From NCBI GenBank assembly GCA_902472305.1, contig CABRNK010000008.1, positions 24,479 to 88,478 on the forward strand: a DNA stretch of 64,000 nt. Direction: 5' to 3'. Below, in pieces: positions 17,137-25,043 of the stretch. Origin of the DNA: Hominenteromicrobium sp900549945 (GTDB lineage Bacteria > Bacillota > Clostridia > Oscillospirales > Acutalibacteraceae). The first letter of the stretch is position 1; the number at the start of each line of letters is the position of its first letter. The position numbers and the translations under genes were made by a program. The notes beneath the pieces were generated by a model. The model was given only the letters and a program-made list of their open reading frames with translations, was not told where the DNA came from and searched no databases.

Positions 17137-18732
17137 TTGAAGGAAAATATTTACGACGATCCGTCGTTTTTTCAAAAATACAGCGAGATGACCCGCTCGC
17201 GCGAGGGGCTGGCCGGCGCGGGCGAGTGGGAGACGCTCGAAAGCGTTCTGCCGCCGGTCGAGGGCAGGCGCGTTCTGGACCTCGGCTGCGGTTACGGCTG
17301 GCACTGCATTTGGGCTGTTGAAAACGGCGCGGAATCGGTGCTCGGCGTCGATCTCTCGGCGCGCATGCTCGAGGTCGCGCGCGGGAAAATCGCCGGCGAC
17401 GCGCGGCTTTCCGCCCGCATCGAATACCGGCACGGCGCGATCGAATCGCTCGAATTCCCCGAAAACAGCTTCGACCTCGTGCTCAGCTCGCTTTCCCTGC
17501 ACTACGTCGCCGATTACCCGGCCGTCGTCGAAAAGGTGCGCCGCTGGCTGCGGCCCGGCGGGCAGTTCATCTTTACCGTCGAGCATCCCGTTTTCACCGC
17601 CGAGGGCTCGCAGGATTGGGTATACGGGGAAAACGGCGAGATCAGGCACTTCCCCGTAGACAACTACTACCGCGAGGGGCCGCGTACCGCGCACTTCCTC
17701 GGTGAGACGATGACGAAATACCACCGCACCGCGACGACGTATCTCGAAACGCTGCTCGAATACGGCTTCACGCTGCGCCACGTGAAGGAGCCGATGCCGC
17801 CTGAATCGATGCGCGACCTGCCCGGCATGGCGGACGAAATGCGCCGCCCAATGATGCTGATTGCCGCGGCGGAGCTGCCCGACCTGCCCGATGCGCTGTT
17901 CGGCGCGCTGCACGCGCTCTACAACGCGTGCTTTCCGGCCCTGCGCACGGACTGTGCCGCGCTCAAAAAGCGGCTCGGCGTCGGCAAGGGCTCACAGGTG
18001 CTGATCCATTACGGCGCGGGCGGCCTGCCCGCGGGCTTCGCCGTTGTGCGGAGGAACGCACTGCTTCTGCTCTGCGTGCAGCCAGAATGCAGGAATCGAG
18101 GCGTCGGCTCCGCGCTTTTGAAACGGGCAGAGGCGCTTATGCGCCCATACGGCCGCGCCGTGCTCGGCCACGCGCCGGATACCTACATCTTCCCCGGCGT
18201 GCCGATGGGCGGCGATTCGGACGCGCACGCGTTCTTTGAAAAGCGCGGCTACGAATACATCTGGACGGCCTGCGACATGACGCTCGACCTCGCCGCCTAC
18301 GCGCACCGCCCGGAGCTCGACTGCCATGACCCGGCGCTTACCCTGCGGATGCGGCCCGACACGCCGGAGGATCGGGAAAAGGCCGGCGCATGCGGCGCGC
18401 AGATCGGGGGCTTCGGCAGCTATTTCGCCTGTCTGCCGGATATTCTGCTCGCCGAGTGGGACGGCGCGGTCATCGGCGGCTGCGGCGTTTCTCCGGAAAA
18501 CTGCTTTTACACCGAATCGCATCCCGAGACGAGCGCCTTCGGCCCGCTCGGCGTGCTGGAAGCGTTTCAAAACCGCGGCGTCGGCATGCGGCTGTGCCAG
18601 ACGGCGCTCGACCGCCTCAAGGCCCGCGGCATCCAGCGCGTTTACATCGGCTACACATGGCTCGAGGACTGGTACGGCAAGCTTGGCGCCAAGCGCTGCA
18701 TGGCGTACTGGATGGGCGAAAAAACGCTTTAA
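17137..18732 (+). CDS. Fusion of SAM-dependent methyltransferase with two GNAT domains
   Basis: One continuous 531-codon frame with three domains. Residues 1-245 are a class I methyltransferase: RVLDLGCGYGWH at 45-56, GVDLSARMLEVA, FDLVLSSLSLHYV and LRPGGQFIFTVEHPV. Residues about 250-395 are a GNAT domain with VQPECRNRGVGSALL (acetyl-CoA loop). Residues about 396-531 are a second GNAT domain with GVLEAFQNRGVGMRLC. The start is TTG 17137: GCAGGAGGCG is 6-7 bases upstream and no ATG fits. The first two motifs resemble uncharacterised small-molecule methyltransferases; tandem GNAT pairs are common in Clostridia, but fusion to a methyltransferase is unusual to me. Substrate unknown. Shares the T18781 hairpin as terminator. 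Confidence 0.88.
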   Translation: MKENIYDDPSFFQKYSEMTRSREGLAGAGEWETLESVLPPVEGRRVLDLGCGYGWHCIWAVENGAESVLGVDLSARMLEVARGKIAGDARLSARIEYRHGAIESLEFPENSFDLVLSSLSLHYVADYPAVVEKVRRWLRPGGQFIFTVEHPVFTAEGSQDWVYGENGEIRHFPVDNYYREGPRTAHFLGETMTKYHRTATTYLETLLEYGFTLRHVKEPMPPESMRDLPGMADEMRRPMMLIAAAELPDLPDALFGALHALYNACFPALRTDCAALKKRLGVGKGSQVLIHYGAGGLPAGFAVVRRNALLLLCVQPECRNRGVGSALLKRAEALMRPYGRAVLGHAPDTYIFPGVPMGGDSDAHAFFEKRGYEYIWTACDMTLDLAAYAHRPELDCHDPALTLRMRPDTPEDREKAGACGAQIGGFGSYFACLPDILLAEWDGAVIGGCGVSPENCFYTESHPETSAFGPLGVLEAFQNRGVGMRLCQTALDRLKARGIQRVYIGYTWLEDWYGKLGAKRCMAYWMGEKTL

Positions 18733-18780
18733 GCCGTTTTCGACCGCAAAACGCCCGCCGCCCGAAAAACTGCACAGCAA

Positions 18781-18811
18781 AACCGCCCTGTGGAATTCCC
18801 ACAGGGCGGTT
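18781..18811. terminator. Bidirectional terminator between fusion gene and pckG
   Basis: AACCGCCCTGTGG (18781-18793) pairs perfectly with its complement at 18799-18811 over a 5-base loop. It lies between convergent genes. Confidence 0.8.
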
Positions 18812-18839
18812 CCTATTTCGCTATTTTACAGCCTGCGGC

Positions 18840-20618
18840 TTACGCCTGAACGCGCGCCTTGAGGCCGTCAAGCTCTGCTCTGAGCTCCGCCGGGAGCTTA
18901 TCGCCGAACTTTTTGTAGAATTCCTCAACACCGGCGGCTTCCTTAGCCCACTTCGCATTGTCGACCTCGAGGATGCCCTTCAGGGTCTCGATCGAGAAGT
19001 CGTCAAGGCCTTCGATGTTGATGTCCTCGGCCTTCGGCACATAGCCGATCGCCGTCTCCACTGCGTCGATCTCGCCGTCGCAGCGCTTGAGCATCCACTC
19101 GAGCACGCGGAGGTTGTCGCCGAAGCCCGGCCAAATGAAGTGGCCGTCCTCATCGACGCGGAACCAGTTGACGTTGAAGATCTTCGGCGCCTTGTCGCCG
19201 AGGAGCTCGCCCATCTCGACCCAGTGCTTGAAGTAATCGCCCATGTTGTAGCCGCAGAACGGGAGCATGGCCATCGGGTCGCGGCGGACAACGCCGACTG
19301 CACCGGCAGCCGCAGCAGTCGTCTCAGAGCCCGTGATGGAGCCGATGAAAACGCCGTTGTTCCAGCTTCTGGACTGGTAAACCAGCGGAACCGTATCCGG
19401 ACGGCGGCCGCCGAAGATGATGGCGGAAACCGGAACGCCCTTCGGGTTCTCGAACTCGCTCGAGAGGCAGGGGCAGTTTGCGGTCGGCGCCGTGAAGCGG
19501 CTGTTCGGATGCGCGAGCTTATTGCCCTCGGCAATGTACTCGGGGCCGTTCACCTTCGCGCCCTTCCACTCTTCCGCGTTGACCGGCGGGTTCTTATCGA
19601 GGCTCTCCCACCAAACGGTGTTGTCGTCGAGGTTGCGGGCGACGTTCGTGAAGATCGTGCCCTTCTGCGTGGAAATCAGCGCGTTCGGGTTCGACTTCAT
19701 GTTCGTACCCGGCGCAACGCCGAAGAAGCCGTTCTCCGGGTTGATCGCGTACAGTCTGCCGTCCTCGCCGGGACGCATCCAAGCGATGTCGTCGCCGACG
19801 GTCCAGACCTTGTAGCCCTTCGCCTTGTAGCCCTCCGGCGGGATCATCATGGCGAGGTTCGTCTTGCCGCAGGCAGACGGGAACGCCGCGCAGACATACT
19901 TGACTTCGCCCTTCGGATTCTCGACGCCGAGGATCAGCATGTGCTCAGCCATCCAGCCCTCGTTCTTCGCCTGATAGGAGGCGATGCGCAGCGCGAAGCA
20001 CTTCTTGCCGAGCAGAACGTTGCCGCCGTAAGCGGAGTTGACGGAAATGATCGTGTTGTCCTCCGGGAACTGGCAGATCCAGCGGTTCTCCGGATCGACG
20101 TTGCACTTGCAGTGCAGGCCGCGGACCCAGTCGTTGCTGTCGCCGAGCACGTCCAGAACCTTCGCGTTGACGCGGGTCATAATGGACATGTTCAGAACAA
20201 CGTAGATGGAGTCGGTCAGCTCGATGCCGATTTTCGCGAGCGGCGAGCCGATCGGACCCATGGAGTACGGAATCACATACATCGTGCGGCCCTTGTAGCT
20301 GCCGCGGGCGATGTCGTAAAGCATTTTATAGGCTTCCTGCGGGTCCTTCCAGTGGTTGGTCGGGCCTGCGTCCTCCTCCTTCTTGGAGCAGATGAGCGTT
20401 CTGTCCTCGACGCGCGCGACGTCGTTCGGAGCGGTTCTGTGATAATAGCAGCCCGGGAGCTTTTCCTCGTTCAGCTTGATCAGCTCGCCAGACGCGCAGG
20501 CTTCCTTTCTGAGGGCTTCAAGCTGCTCCTCAGAGCCGTCGATCCAAACGATCTGATCCGGGTTGACAAGCGCTTTCATCTCGTCAATCCAAGAGAGGAC
20601 TGTCTTGTTGTTTGTCAT
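18840..20618 (-). CDS. pckG: Phosphoenolpyruvate carboxykinase (GTP)
   Basis: A 592-residue GTP-dependent PEPCK, the family's normal length. It converts oxaloacetate plus GTP to PEP plus CO2 and works in gluconeogenesis or, in anaerobes, in CO2 fixation toward oxaloacetate. Seen motifs are the P-loop FPSACGKTN, the downstream kinase-2 region VGDDIAWMRPGEDG, YGGNVLLGKKCFALRIAS and the conserved Arg in YVIPYSMGP. The GTP form, rather than ATP-type pckA, is somewhat unusual in Firmicutes, where the ATP enzyme is commoner. It is monocistronic, with its own promoter at 20677-20705 and a terminator at 18781. Confidence 0.96.
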   Translation of the reverse strand: MTNNKTVLSWIDEMKALVNPDQIVWIDGSEEQLEALRKEACASGELIKLNEEKLPGCYYHRTAPNDVARVEDRTLICSKKEEDAGPTNHWKDPQEAYKMLYDIARGSYKGRTMYVIPYSMGPIGSPLAKIGIELTDSIYVVLNMSIMTRVNAKVLDVLGDSNDWVRGLHCKCNVDPENRWICQFPEDNTIISVNSAYGGNVLLGKKCFALRIASYQAKNEGWMAEHMLILGVENPKGEVKYVCAAFPSACGKTNLAMMIPPEGYKAKGYKVWTVGDDIAWMRPGEDGRLYAINPENGFFGVAPGTNMKSNPNALISTQKGTIFTNVARNLDDNTVWWESLDKNPPVNAEEWKGAKVNGPEYIAEGNKLAHPNSRFTAPTANCPCLSSEFENPKGVPVSAIIFGGRRPDTVPLVYQSRSWNNGVFIGSITGSETTAAAAGAVGVVRRDPMAMLPFCGYNMGDYFKHWVEMGELLGDKAPKIFNVNWFRVDEDGHFIWPGFGDNLRVLEWMLKRCDGEIDAVETAIGYVPKAEDINIEGLDDFSIETLKGILEVDNAKWAKEAAGVEEFYKKFGDKLPAELRAELDGLKARVQA

Positions 20619-20676
20619 TCTTATTTCTCCTTTCGCCGAAAAGGCAAATGTATTGCAAATGACCTATTCTGCTTTC

Positions 20677-20705
20677 ATTCTACCACATATTCGGTGGGGA
20701 ATCAA
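20677..20705 (-). promoter_or_regulatory. pckG promoter
   Basis: On the minus strand, TTGATT (20705-20700), a 17-bp spacer and TAGAAT (20682-20677), 59 bases upstream of the ATG. The A+T-rich flank further upstream (20720-20770) includes the inverted repeat GATAT-N6-ATATC, a possible operator. No gene lies in 20619-20874. Confidence 0.6.
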
Positions 20706-20874
20706 TCACCAATTTGTGAATTCGCCCCTCCAATTTCGATATATTGACATATCTTTATCATATGGAAAAGCCTTTTTTCATATCACCGTCGGCTTCTCCG
20801 CCTCAAACGGACTGCGCTTCATTCGGGCGGACGCAAAGCCCCCGGAATCCCGCGCAGCGAAAGCACGCGGGCTG

Positions 20875-21378
20875 TCAGCCGCCGAGGTCAAGCGGCACAA
20901 TGCGCCCCTTTTCCCGCGTTTTATTCATGTCGATCAGCCGCTGGTTCTCGCTGCCGCGAAACGCCAGCTCGAGGTTTTTCTCCGCCTCGATAAAAGGCCC
21001 GTCAACGAGCACGTCGCAGGCGGCGAGCAAAGCGTCGATATCCGGGTCGTGCATCGCCTCGAGCGCCTCGAGCGTCCAGCCCGTGTAAACCGTGACGTCT
21101 TTCCCGACGCCGTGCACGCGGTCCGCAAGCGCCCGGAGCGGCTTCGGCTGGCAGAAGGGCTCGCCGCCCGAAAACGTGATGCCGCGCAGCAGCGGATTTT
21201 CCAAAAACGCCTCGAAAATGCGATCCGTGTCGTCCCACGCGCCGCCCTCAAAATCGTGCGTCTGCGGGTTGTGGCAGCCGGGGCAGCGGTGCGGGCAGCC
21301 CTGCACGAATACGGTCAGGCGGATGCCCCGCCCGTCCACGATCGAATCCGGGATGAGCCCGGCAACTTTGATTTTCAT
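20875..21378 (-). CDS. nrdG: Anaerobic ribonucleotide reductase activating protein (radical SAM)
   Basis: A 167-residue radical-SAM activase with the cluster motif CPHRCPGC (Cx3Cx2C) near residue 27, followed by NPQTHDFEGG and ITFSGGEPFCQP. It uses a 4Fe-4S cluster and S-adenosylmethionine to generate the glycyl radical on NrdD. ATG 21378 has GGAGAAAGG upstream and is preferred over the frame opening at 21435. It lies 97 bases downstream of the separate glycyl-radical domain gene, beyond a hairpin terminator, in the same direction as nrdD. Confidence 0.93.
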   Translation of the reverse strand: MKIKVAGLIPDSIVDGRGIRLTVFVQGCPHRCPGCHNPQTHDFEGGAWDDTDRIFEAFLENPLLRGITFSGGEPFCQPKPLRALADRVHGVGKDVTVYTGWTLEALEAMHDPDIDALLAACDVLVDGPFIEAEKNLELAFRGSENQRLIDMNKTREKGRIVPLDLGG

Positions 21379-21433
21379 GGCCTTTCTCCTCTCCCCGCCG
21401 CTTCCGCTTTGAAAGCGCTTTGGCGGCAGGCAC

Positions 21434-21463
21434 AAAAAAATCCAAAAGCCGCGGCTTTCGGAT
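21434..21463 (-). terminator. Terminator or attenuator between the glycyl-radical gene and nrdG
   Basis: On the minus strand an 11-bp stem (ATCCGAAAGCC with one G-T/mismatch partner) is followed by seven T (21440-21434). It lies just after the 56-codon gene and before nrdG, so nrdG expression may depend on partial readthrough. Confidence 0.65.
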
Positions 21464-21475
21464 TTTCTCGCGCGT

Positions 21476-21646
21476 TTACAGGCTGTGCTTCACGCGGTCG
21501 CGCTCCTCGGCGCGCTTCGCGTTGTTCCAGCGGTCCGTTGTGCCGACGAGATAGCCCGTAATGCGGCGGATGCGCTCGAAATCGCGCCCCTCGCCGATCA
21601 GAACGGCGTTTTCCTTCACGTTTTTTTCCTTGATCTTCGGTGCCAT
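21476..21646 (-). CDS. Free-standing NrdD glycyl-radical domain protein
   Basis: A 56-residue gene with a strong site (AGGAGG about 8 bases before ATG 21646). The translation carries GRDFERIRRITGYLVG and then RWNNAKRAEERDRVKH. This is the C-terminal glycyl-radical loop of class III ribonucleotide reductase; the radical glycine would be Gly31 in RITGYLV, matching E. coli NrdD Gly681 in RVCGYLG. The 765-residue NrdD encoded upstream stops after its zinc ribbon and lacks this loop, so the two polypeptides should together form the active enzyme. It lies between a phosphatase gene and nrdG. Similar small proteins may be annotated as NrdD in other Clostridia; I could not check. Confidence 0.82.
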   Translation of the reverse strand: MAPKIKEKNVKENAVLIGEGRDFERIRRITGYLVGTTDRWNNAKRAEERDRVKHSL

Positions 21647-21694
21647 ATGCTTTTCCTCCTGTATCTGTGTCTGCCGCCCGCTCTCCCGGGCAGT

Positions 21695-22375
21695 TCAATA
21701 TTCTGCACCGGCAAACAATCCCCACCGGGCAAAGTCCGCCGTGCAAAGCTCCTTCAGGTGCGTGTAGTCGTTGATGCGCACCGGGCGCGCACCGCCGTTC
21801 TGCATGTCGCAGGCAATTTCCGTGACCGCCGTGTGCTCCATCCAGTTCAGCCGGTTTACATCGCCGGCCGGCCGCCGGAGCAGGACGTTTGTGAACACCC
21901 GCAGCGTAATTCCATGCGAAAAGACCAAAACGGCCGCGGAATCGGGAAGCTCGGCAAGCGATTTGTCCACGAACTGCCGGCACCGCCGCTGGACATCTGC
22001 AAACGATTCTCCGCCCGGCGCCTCCGCTTCGGAAAGCCCCCTTTCCAGACATACCTGCGGATACAGGCGATCCCGCTCCTGCCAGGTCAGGCCCTCCAGC
22101 AAGCCCAGCTCCATTTCCCTCAGATCTGCGGTTTCACGGACTGCGGGCGCAGCGGGAAACTGACGCAGCACCGCCTCCGCAGTCTGCCGCGTGCGGAGCA
22201 GCGGACTGCTGAATACATAGAGCCGCTCCTTTCCCCGCAATGCGGTGTGCAGGGCGATTCCCGCGCGCTCCGCCTGCCGGATTCCCTTTTCCGTAAGGGC
22301 AAGATCCGTTGTGGACATCATCCGCCCCTGTGTGTTGCTGTAGCTCTCCGCGTGTCGGATCAGAAAAACTCTCAT
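21695..22375 (-). CDS. Histidine phosphatase superfamily protein
   Basis: A 226-residue phosphoglycerate-mutase-like phosphatase. The catalytic motif is FLIRHAES at residue 4 (phospho-accepting His8), with SSPLLRTRQTAEA near residue 57 (Arg), MELGLLEGLTWQE near residue 90, and FSHGITLR (second His) near residue 155. These match alpha-ribazole/broad-specificity phosphatases of the CobC/PhoE type. The start is ATG 22375; the longer opening overlaps nrdD and lacks a site. It lies 20 bases after nrdD in the ribonucleotide reductase operon; a role in nucleotide metabolism is possible but unproven. Confidence 0.88.
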   Translation of the reverse strand: MRVFLIRHAESYSNTQGRMMSTTDLALTEKGIRQAERAGIALHTALRGKERLYVFSSPLLRTRQTAEAVLRQFPAAPAVRETADLREMELGLLEGLTWQERDRLYPQVCLERGLSEAEAPGGESFADVQRRCRQFVDKSLAELPDSAAVLVFSHGITLRVFTNVLLRRPAGDVNRLNWMEHTAVTEIACDMQNGGARPVRINDYTHLKELCTADFARWGLFAGAEY

Positions 22376-22395
22376 AAACCCGTCCCCTTCGCTGC

Positions 22396-24693
22396 TCATC
22401 GGATCAAATGCGAATAATCCGGCACGTCGTGGTACTTCTTGCGCAGCTCGGCGAGCTTCTCGACCGGGACGCCCTCGCCGGCATGGCGGCCGCAGCGCGG
22501 GCACACGTCGCCGATGATGCCGCTGTAGCCGCAGACCGGGTCGCGGTCGACCGGATGGTTCACCGAGCCATAGCCGATGCCGGCCTCCTTCATGCAGCGG
22601 ATCACGCTCTCAAACGCATCGATATTCTTGCAGATGTCGCCGTCCAGCTCGACGTAGCTGATGTGCCCGGCGTTCGTCAGCGCGTGGAACGGCGCCTCCT
22701 TTTGGATCTTCTTGAAGGCGCTGATGCCGTAGTACACCGGCACATGGAAAGAATTCGTGTAGTATTCGCGGTCGGTCACGCCCTCGATCTTACCGTATTT
22801 TTTCTGGTCAATGCGCAGGAAGCGGCCGGAAAGGCCTTCGGCGGGCGTCGCGAGCAGCGTCCAGTTGAGGCCCGTCTCGCGGCTCTTTTGATCCATACAC
22901 GCGCGCATATAGTGGATGATCTCGTAGCCTAATTTCCAGCTCTCCTCGCTCTCGCCGTGGTGCTTGCCGGTCAGCGCTTTAAGCGTTTCGGCAAGGCCGA
23001 TGAAGCCGACCGAAAGCGTGCCGTGCTTTAAAACCTCCGCCACTGAATCGTCGCGGCCGAGCTTCTCGGAATCGATCCACACGCCCTGCCCCATCAAAAA
23101 CGGGTAGTTGTACGCCTTCTTGCTGCACTGGATCTTGAAGCGGTGCAAAAGCTGCTCCTCGACGATCGCGAGCTGCGCGTCGAGCAGCTCGTAAAACTTT
23201 TTGACGTCGCCCTTCGCTTCAATGCCCAGCCGCGGCAGGTTGATCGAGGTGAAGCTCAGGTTGCCGCGCCCGCAGGTGACCTCGCGCTCCGGGTCGTGCA
23301 CGTTGCCCATCACGCGCGTGCGGCAGCCCATATACGCCACCTCGCTGTTGTAGTCGCCCGGCTTGTAATATTGCAGGTTGAACGGCGCGTCGAGAAAGCT
23401 GAAGTTCGGGAACAGGCGCTTCGCCGAGCAGCGCATCGCGTGCTTGAACAGGTCGTAGTTCGGGTCGCCCTCGTTGTAGTTGACGCCCTCCTTGACCTTG
23501 AAGATCTGCACCGGGAAAATCGGCGTTTCGCCGTCGCCGAGGCCGGCCTCCGTCGCGTCCAGCAGGTTGCGCACCGCCATGCGGCCCTCGGGCGACGTAT
23601 CGGTGCCGTAGTTCAGCGAGCTGAACGGCACCTGCGCGCCGGCACGGGAATTCATCGTGTTCAGGTTGTGCACGAGCGCCTCCATCGCCTGCTTCGTCGC
23701 GTTGTCCGTCTCGCGCCATGCGGTACGCTCGGCGTAGTCGGCCGCGTCGCGCGCCTCCTCGGCGATGATTTCCTCAAAGCCGTTTTCGCGCTGGTGGCGC
23801 GGCAGAAATTCCTCCACGCGCTGCGCGTACGCCTTCGCCGTGCCGATCGTCACATCGCCGCCGAGCGCCGTGCGGACAGCCTCCGCAAGCCCCGCCGCGT
23901 CCGCATGCGCCATATTGTGGCGCACCTCGAAATACTGGGTGAGCGCCGAGAAATACTGCTTGCGGAACGTCTTTTTCACGCCGAGCGCCATCGCGTAGTC
24001 GAAGTTCGGCACGCTCTGGCCGCCGTGCATCTCGTTCTGGTTCGCCTGAATCGCAATGCACGCGAGCGCCGCGTAGCTGCGGATGTCCTTCGGCTCGCGC
24101 AGGTAGCCGTGGCCGGTGGAAAAGCCGCCGTCAAACAGCTTGACGAGGTCGATCTGGCAGCAGGTCTCGGTCAGCGTGTAAAAATCCTTGTCGTGGATGT
24201 GGATGTCGCCGTTGGCGTGCGCCTTTGCGATCTCCGGCGGGATCACGTATTTGTCGTAAAAGCTCTTCGCGCCCTCCGAGCCGTATTTCAGCATCGTGCC
24301 CATCGCGGAATCCGCGTTGATATTCGCGTTTTCGCGCTTCAAATCCGCGTCCTCGGCCGGCTTGAAGGTCAGATCCTGATAAATTTTCACGAGCTCATCG
24401 TCCATCTCGCGCAGGCGCTGGTGCTCCGCGCGGTAGAGGATGTACGCCTTCGCCGTCTTGGCGTAGTCCGCGGCGATCAGCTTCTCCTCCACGACGTCCT
24501 GAATCTGCTCGACCGTCGGCACGGTCTTGCTGTCCCCGAACGCTTCGATCACCTCCGCGGTCAGGCTGTCGAGATCGGCATCGCTCATGCGCTCCGCCGC
24601 GATGCGGATATTGGCCTTAAAAATCGCGTTTCGAATCTTCTTTGCGTCAAAGGAAACCTTTTCCCCGTTGCGCTTGACAATGTACTTGACCAT
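22396..24693 (-). CDS. nrdD: Anaerobic ribonucleoside-triphosphate reductase, catalytic chain without glycyl-radical loop
   Basis: A 765-residue class III ribonucleotide reductase. An ATP-cone regulatory domain occupies about residues 1-95 (YIVKRNGEKVSFDAKKI). The catalytic barrel follows (NGDIHIHDKDFY, LSFTSINLPRLG, HGTLSVGFIGLAETL). Near the end a zinc-ribbon-like segment has only three cysteines (DPVCGYSG, CPRCGRH; the usual first Cys is Asp here). The protein ends about 25 residues later with no RxxGYLG motif; that motif lies in the 56-codon gene at 21476-21646. ATG 24693 has AGGGG/AGCAGG upstream. Two promoters and paired NrdR-like boxes precede it. Confidence 0.93.
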   Translation of the reverse strand: MVKYIVKRNGEKVSFDAKKIRNAIFKANIRIAAERMSDADLDSLTAEVIEAFGDSKTVPTVEQIQDVVEEKLIAADYAKTAKAYILYRAEHQRLREMDDELVKIYQDLTFKPAEDADLKRENANINADSAMGTMLKYGSEGAKSFYDKYVIPPEIAKAHANGDIHIHDKDFYTLTETCCQIDLVKLFDGGFSTGHGYLREPKDIRSYAALACIAIQANQNEMHGGQSVPNFDYAMALGVKKTFRKQYFSALTQYFEVRHNMAHADAAGLAEAVRTALGGDVTIGTAKAYAQRVEEFLPRHQRENGFEEIIAEEARDAADYAERTAWRETDNATKQAMEALVHNLNTMNSRAGAQVPFSSLNYGTDTSPEGRMAVRNLLDATEAGLGDGETPIFPVQIFKVKEGVNYNEGDPNYDLFKHAMRCSAKRLFPNFSFLDAPFNLQYYKPGDYNSEVAYMGCRTRVMGNVHDPEREVTCGRGNLSFTSINLPRLGIEAKGDVKKFYELLDAQLAIVEEQLLHRFKIQCSKKAYNYPFLMGQGVWIDSEKLGRDDSVAEVLKHGTLSVGFIGLAETLKALTGKHHGESEESWKLGYEIIHYMRACMDQKSRETGLNWTLLATPAEGLSGRFLRIDQKKYGKIEGVTDREYYTNSFHVPVYYGISAFKKIQKEAPFHALTNAGHISYVELDGDICKNIDAFESVIRCMKEAGIGYGSVNHPVDRDPVCGYSGIIGDVCPRCGRHAGEGVPVEKLAELRKKYHDVPDYSHLIR

Positions 24694-24757
24694 CCTGCTT
24701 AGACCCCTTCTGATTTTTCCTCCGGCGCGGCCGATTACCGTTTTCCGTGTGCCTCTG

Positions 24758-24786
24758 ATTATATTCCTTTTCCTGCGGCGTGTCAA
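24758..24786 (-). promoter_or_regulatory. nrdD promoter P1
   Basis: On the minus strand, perfect TTGACA (24786-24781), a 17-bp spacer and perfect TATAAT (24763-24758). Its -35 lies directly downstream of the NrdR-like boxes. The leader to ATG 24693 would be about 58 bases. Confidence 0.85.
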
Positions 24787-24794
24787 GAGCCGAT

Positions 24795-24841
24795 CTACAA
24801 TATCTTGTGCCTGTTTTATTATGTCAATCAAAATATACCAA
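24795..24841 (-). promoter_or_regulatory. Paired NrdR-like boxes and promoter P2 of nrdD
   Basis: CTACAATATCTTGTGC (24795-24810) matches the NrdR consensus acaCwAtATaTwGtgt at about 12 of 16 positions. A weaker copy lies 31 bp away at 24826-24841, the expected three-turn spacing. A second promoter, TTGACA (24827-24822), 17 bp, GATATT (24804-24799), overlaps box 1. This suggests repression by NrdR, known to control ribonucleotide reductase genes in many bacteria; nrdR itself is not in the window. The rest of 24694-25043 is A+T-rich with no gene, apart from the terminator at 24964. Confidence 0.6.
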
Positions 24842-24963
24842 AAATTAAAACATAATATAAAAACTGCCTGCGCCCGGAAATCGACTTCCGCTCCGCCGCT
24901 TTACGCCGTTTTTTCCTTTCCGGCGGCCTGTGCGGCGGCGCCGTATTTTTGCGCGGGGCGCGA

Positions 24964-24999
24964 AAAGGGCCGCCCGATTTGACTATCCGGCGGCCCTTT
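24964..24999 (-). terminator. Terminator of the hisS-aspS operon
   Basis: AAAGGGCCGCC (24964-24974) pairs with GGCGGCCCTTT (24989-24999); minus-strand transcripts end in TTT(T). It lies 45 bases after the pentapeptide-repeat gene. Confidence 0.7.
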
Positions 25000-25043
25000 C
25001 ATCCGGCCGCGCGGACTACGCCCGCGCAGCACGGCTTATTCAT

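Noticed and set aside
18390..20747. A 785-codon open frame opposite pckG
   Set aside because: GC-rich antisense shadow: no ribosome binding site, Arg/Val/Ala/Leu-rich low-information translation, and it covers the clear pckG gene.
20849..20871. Hairpin CCCGCG...CGCGGG after nrdG as a terminator
   Set aside because: No T-run follows on the minus strand and the stem is only six base pairs; not supported.
23143..24702. A 519-codon open frame opposite nrdD
   Set aside because: Antisense shadow of nrdD with Arg/Leu/His-rich composition.
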